Shown here: in pieces, positions 60,879 through 64,000 of the stretch | How positions within the stretch are numbered: position 1 is the stretch's first letter | How the letters are laid out: every line of letters starts with the position of its first letter | Source of the DNA: Mycosarcoma maydis | Lineage: Eukaryota; Basidiomycota; Ustilaginomycetes; Ustilaginales | Assembly: GCF_000328475.2 (NCBI RefSeq) | Contig: NC_026495.1 | Location: 62,001-126,000 of the forward strand | Reading direction: 5' to 3' | Length of the DNA stretch: 64,000 nucleotides | Notes under the pieces: generated by a model | Told to the model about the DNA's origin: nothing | What the model saw: only the letters and a program-made list of their open reading frames with translations | Database searches by the model: none | Program-made: the position numbers and the translations under genes

Positions 60879-63575
60879 TCACAAAGCGTTTTGAGCGGCA
60901 AAGCGAACTTTGAGACGTTCCTGACGATGCAAGTAAGTGACGTATTCGACGAGGAATCGCACCTGTTCGGCAGTCTCGATCGCTTTGGGGCTGCGTCTCC
61001 TTCGGATGGTGTCGACGAGGCAGCGCACCGTGTCGAGAATGGTATCGCACTCGGCCTCTTGTTCGGATTCGTCCATCTGAGTTTCGATTTGGTGTTCGGC
61101 CATGGCCGTGTGGGCGTTGCTGCTGCCGTTGGTGGTGGTGTAGAGGTCATCTCCGTCCTTGTCGTGGTGATCACTCTTGCTGGCGTCGATGAGCGCGTCG
61201 TTCGAACGACGACTCGTGGTACGCTCCACAATCTGCTTGCTGGATGCGTGCGTTCCGACTAGGCTGTCACCGACGCGCGACCCTGTGCGACTCTTGTCGC
61301 CGACAAAGCCCATCTTCAACAACCAACTACAAGCGATCAAGCCAGCGCGACCCACTCCGCCTCGACAGTGAACGAGCACATTGATTCCCCTCAATGTGCA
61401 ATCTTGGACGATGGATGTCATGGCTGCATCCATCTCTTGCACGTTGGTTGGCGCGAATCCTTCCGCCATGGGTAGACGGTAGATGTCGAGACCTAATCGG
61501 TCAGCTTGGCGCTCGTATTCGTCCCAGGGAGCTCCCAGGTACGACAGCTCTTCGTCGTTGAGGCAGCATACAACGGCTCCAACTCCGATGGAACGGATGC
61601 GCGTAAGGTCGAGGCCGAGATCACGACAGATGGCGCCTCGCCCGCGAACCGGTCCGTTCAGTCGCACTTTTTTGCCAGGACAAGAGGAGAGTAAGAGATT
61701 ACCAATCGTATCAAGCGCGGCCGTGTTGCGATTCGAGGCATGTGTAGTGCCGGTGGTGAGCGTCAGGGTGTTCTGCTCGGCGAGCTGCGATTGAGAAAGG
61801 TAATCGGCGCTGGGATCGGTGGCGGTGACAGAGGTGAGATCGAGCATGTTGCGCAAGCGAATCAGCCGGGATCCTTGCATCTGTTGGAGCGAGTGGTTAT
61901 CGAAATAGTGCTCGGTAAGGGACGTTGACTGCTGAGCGCAACTGTCGTTGGCGTTGGCGTTGAGGGAGCCGAGTCCAAGCAACTGCGATTCAGCAGTCGA
62001 GCGAATGCGACGGCCGACGTCTGCGAGCAGATCATCCGACAAGATGGGACTTATATGGATCGGGTGCGTGTCCGACGTCTTTATTGCGAGCTGATTTTGC
62101 TGCTGCTGCTGCTGCTGCTGCTGTTCTTCGGTCGTGATATTGCTGGTTGGACCGCACGAATCGCTCTGAGCATGCTTGATTGGGTCGAGCACAGCGTTGT
62201 TGGAGTCTTTGGCACCATTGGGATGGGCAGGTTTGTCAGTGGGACTGGCGTGTTCCATCTCCTGTGCCATGACACGCTCCTTGTCCAGAGGACCACCTAG
62301 CTCGATGCTGCTACCAGCGTGCGAGCTGGTCATCAATGGGTCGGCCACATGGTCGTGACCACGTCCGTCTGAGATGGCGGTGGGCTGCGTAGCTGGATTC
62401 GTGGGTTGGGCTTTGGGAGCTGTGCCGTTCTCGACCATCCTTGTGGAGCGGTCAAAGTTGGAGAGGTCAACCTGGTGCGAATTGTCTTCTGGTTGGCAAG
62501 ACACATGGTCTTCGGAGGAGGATGCTTGATTGGAGGAGGATGCTTGATTGGAGGAGGATGCTTGATTGGAGCAAGGAGGCGTGAGTTGCGTAGGAGGCGA
62601 GCCGGCCGTTGCCTTGTTGAGATCGCGTTCGACGTGTCGAGTGTCGGTGCGAAGTAGGCTGCTAGCGCGTGTGCCAGGAGGTGTGGTTACGGAAGCTGGT
62701 CGTTTGGTGCCGACACTGGGAGCGGGCGAGAGTGCGTTGGGTGGTGACTTGATACCGTTGGACTGAAACATGTCGGAAGGCAAGCTAAGCACGGGCAGGT
62801 CGTCGTCAGTGTGGATGCGGACGTCGGCGGTGATGGTGGGGCGAGCGAGTTTGGTCTGGCGATTAGCGATCAACCAAGCTTTGGCGCCAAGTTCTTGCTC
62901 TCTCTGTCGGACCATGGTGGTGTGGACCAGCTCGGGTTGCTGCAAGGTGATGGGAATGTAGGCAAACGGCGAGCCGCGGGGGCCAAACTTCATGACACTG
63001 TAGGGACTCAGATGGTGCTGCGAAGCGAGATGGGCGAGATCCATGAGTGCGACCCAGTGCAGGTTGCCAGAGCGGATGGCCGAGTCTTGTGCGCTAAGTA
63101 CGAGCTTGTCGCGTTGCAGATAGTTGAAGTCGTTGGCGGGGATGCGACCATTGTGATCGAGTTGATAGCTGCTCAGGCCATCCAAGCCGTTTTGGTGTGG
63201 CGGTCTGCGGAGCAGGCTGGGATCTCGATCCTGAGGTTTTGTGGCGACGGAGAAGCTTGCGCCGGGCGCGTGGGCAACGGTGGGGTGGTTGGCAGCTTGG
63301 ACGCCGCGCTGAACTGGTTTGACGTGACTCGAAGCGGATTGAGCGGCGTCGTTGGAGATGGATCTAGTGGACGGCGGCCTGGGGCGAGGTTGATGTCGAA
63401 GAGACGAATAGCAAGCATGGCCGTCCTTGAGGCTCTTTTTGACTCCGTTGGAGAGTGTGGTGGATTTTGCAGGGTACTCGGAGCTGGGCGTCCGAATGAT
63501 GACAGGAAGGCCGGAAGCAGAGGGAGAAAGCGGGGGTGATGACAGAGTGGGGTTTTGTATTACGGGTTGCCCCAT
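60879..63575 (-). CDS. CDKN3/KAP-like dual-specificity phosphatase with long N-terminal extension
   Basis: 898 residues from ATG 63575. The catalytic domain is C-terminal: GKKVRLNGPVRGRGAICRDLGLDLTRIRSIGVGAVVCCLNDEELSYLG, then YRLPMAEGFAP, then VHCRGGVGRAG (HCx5R loop, about 61347-61370), and at the end RRRRSPKAIETAEQVRFLVEYVTYLHR, all in the order of CDKN3. A polar insert of about 85 residues splits the domain after the P-loop helix. The first 600 residues are mostly disordered, with LVLSAQDSAIRSGNLHWVALMDLAHLASQHHLSPYSVMKFGPRGSPF as a conserved-looking island, a poly-Gln run (62096-62125) and a three-fold NQASSS repeat (62521-62575). Animal CDKN3 (about 212 residues) dephosphorylates Cdk2; the target here is unknown. 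Confidence 0.8.
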   Translation of the reverse strand: MGQPVIQNPTLSSPPLSPSASGLPVIIRTPSSEYPAKSTTLSNGVKKSLKDGHACYSSLRHQPRPRPPSTRSISNDAAQSASSHVKPVQRGVQAANHPTVAHAPGASFSVATKPQDRDPSLLRRPPHQNGLDGLSSYQLDHNGRIPANDFNYLQRDKLVLSAQDSAIRSGNLHWVALMDLAHLASQHHLSPYSVMKFGPRGSPFAYIPITLQQPELVHTTMVRQREQELGAKAWLIANRQTKLARPTITADVRIHTDDDLPVLSLPSDMFQSNGIKSPPNALSPAPSVGTKRPASVTTPPGTRASSLLRTDTRHVERDLNKATAGSPPTQLTPPCSNQASSSNQASSSNQASSSEDHVSCQPEDNSHQVDLSNFDRSTRMVENGTAPKAQPTNPATQPTAISDGRGHDHVADPLMTSSHAGSSIELGGPLDKERVMAQEMEHASPTDKPAHPNGAKDSNNAVLDPIKHAQSDSCGPTSNITTEEQQQQQQQQQNQLAIKTSDTHPIHISPILSDDLLADVGRRIRSTAESQLLGLGSLNANANDSCAQQSTSLTEHYFDNHSLQQMQGSRLIRLRNMLDLTSVTATDPSADYLSQSQLAEQNTLTLTTGTTHASNRNTAALDTIGNLLLSSCPGKKVRLNGPVRGRGAICRDLGLDLTRIRSIGVGAVVCCLNDEELSYLGAPWDEYERQADRLGLDIYRLPMAEGFAPTNVQEMDAAMTSIVQDCTLRGINVLVHCRGGVGRAGLIACSWLLKMGFVGDKSRTGSRVGDSLVGTHASSKQIVERTTSRRSNDALIDASKSDHHDKDGDDLYTTTNGSSNAHTAMAEHQIETQMDESEQEAECDTILDTVRCLVDTIRRRRSPKAIETAEQVRFLVEYVTYLHRQERLKVRFAAQNAL

Positions 63576-63953
63576 GCTTTCCGATGGATGTGCGCGTGCA
63601 CAGCAGGGGGGCCGAGGTGGAATCTGCCGAGAGAGAGAGGGGGGGGGAGGAGGGATGGTTTGTATTTAGGAGATTGCGGGGGTGGTGTCCGATGGCGTCT
63701 CGAAGCGTGGAAGGGGGGCGATATGGATGGCGTGGTGTGATGGAGAGTGGAAAGGGTGTAAAGAGACGGCTGGATGACGGATGGGAATGGCCGATATGGA
63801 GGCAGAAATGGAGCGATAGGTTATTGTACCATGCTCTGCGTGTACAGGCGTTGGAGGACACGAGGGGGTCGGGGGTCGGGATAGGGTAGGAGCGCAAAGT
63901 CGAGCGTAGAAGCTGTGAGAGAGAGGTCGAGCTGGAGAGGCGGTGGTTTTGAG

Positions 63954-63990
<37 letters not shown>

Positions 63991-64000
63991 GTTGTAATGG
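63576..64000. other. Upstream region of the phosphatase gene to the window edge
   Basis: G-rich on the plus strand. Short ORFs are shadows. A (GA)n microsatellite sits at 63958-63987. Confidence 0.5.
63958..63987. repeat. (GA)n microsatellite
   Basis: About 15 GA units at the right edge of the window. Confidence 0.95.

Noticed and set aside
1..64000. tRNA, rRNA or snRNA genes
   Set aside because: I scanned intergenic regions by eye for tRNA arms and saw no convincing cloverleaf. A tRNA search program would be decisive.

Overview
The window is nuclear DNA of a basidiomycete, most likely a smut fungus of the Ustilaginaceae (Ustilago/Sporisorium group). Protein sequences are fungal, genes are compact, most long ORFs are uninterrupted, and the few introns are short (about 55-330 bases) with GTAAGT/GTGAGY donors. 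The genus is inference. The assembly is a draft: two runs of exactly 100 N interrupt a retrotransposon pair.

Layout. Positions 1-5787 hold the 3' part of a Cch1-type calcium channel gene that enters from the left edge. Positions 5788-27660 are a gene-poor, repeat-rich island. It holds two nearly identical Ty1/copia elements in tail-to-tail inverted orientation (8951-13786 on + and 13931-21346 on -), older LTR relics, a pogo-like transposase pseudogene (22401-23447) with a second small relic, copies of an unrecognised dispersed repeat, and one doubtful hypothetical gene. From 27662 to the right end the window is ordinary gene-dense housekeeping DNA.

The right-hand genes in order are: an 8-exon HAD-type hydrolase (+), cytochrome c oxidase subunit IV/Cox5 (-, 3 exons), an SH3BGR/glutaredoxin-fold protein with a long disordered tail (+), a Pumilio-repeat protein (+), exosome subunit Rrp43 (-), Golgi tether COG7 (+), Hsp90 co-chaperone Cdc37 (-), Fe-S assembly factor Isa2 (-), alpha-NAC/Egd2 (+, 3 exons), an SLC35F5-like transporter (+), protein O-mannosyltransferase Pmt2 (-), a Get2-like ER receptor (+), a Hid1-family protein (-), TFIIH subunit Tfb1 (+), and a CDKN3-like phosphatase with a very long N-terminal extension (-). 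They do not form one pathway. Several act in the secretory pathway (COG7, Pmt2, Get2, Hid1), two in mitochondria (Cox5, Isa2), and others in RNA or protein homeostasis.

A recurring theme is a family of 7-base words (ATTCGTG and variants such as CACGAGT and CATGAGT, in both orientations) that packs the intergenic spaces but is almost absent from genes. It reaches nine perfect tandem copies at 58058-58120. Comparing intact and decayed copies of the same elements inside this window suggests the words arise in place in decaying sequence: one such tract breaks the transposase pseudogene, and others appear in an LTR relic where the intact LTR lacks them. The copia elements use the anticodon arm of initiator tRNA-Met as primer, and the binding site contains the gag start codon.
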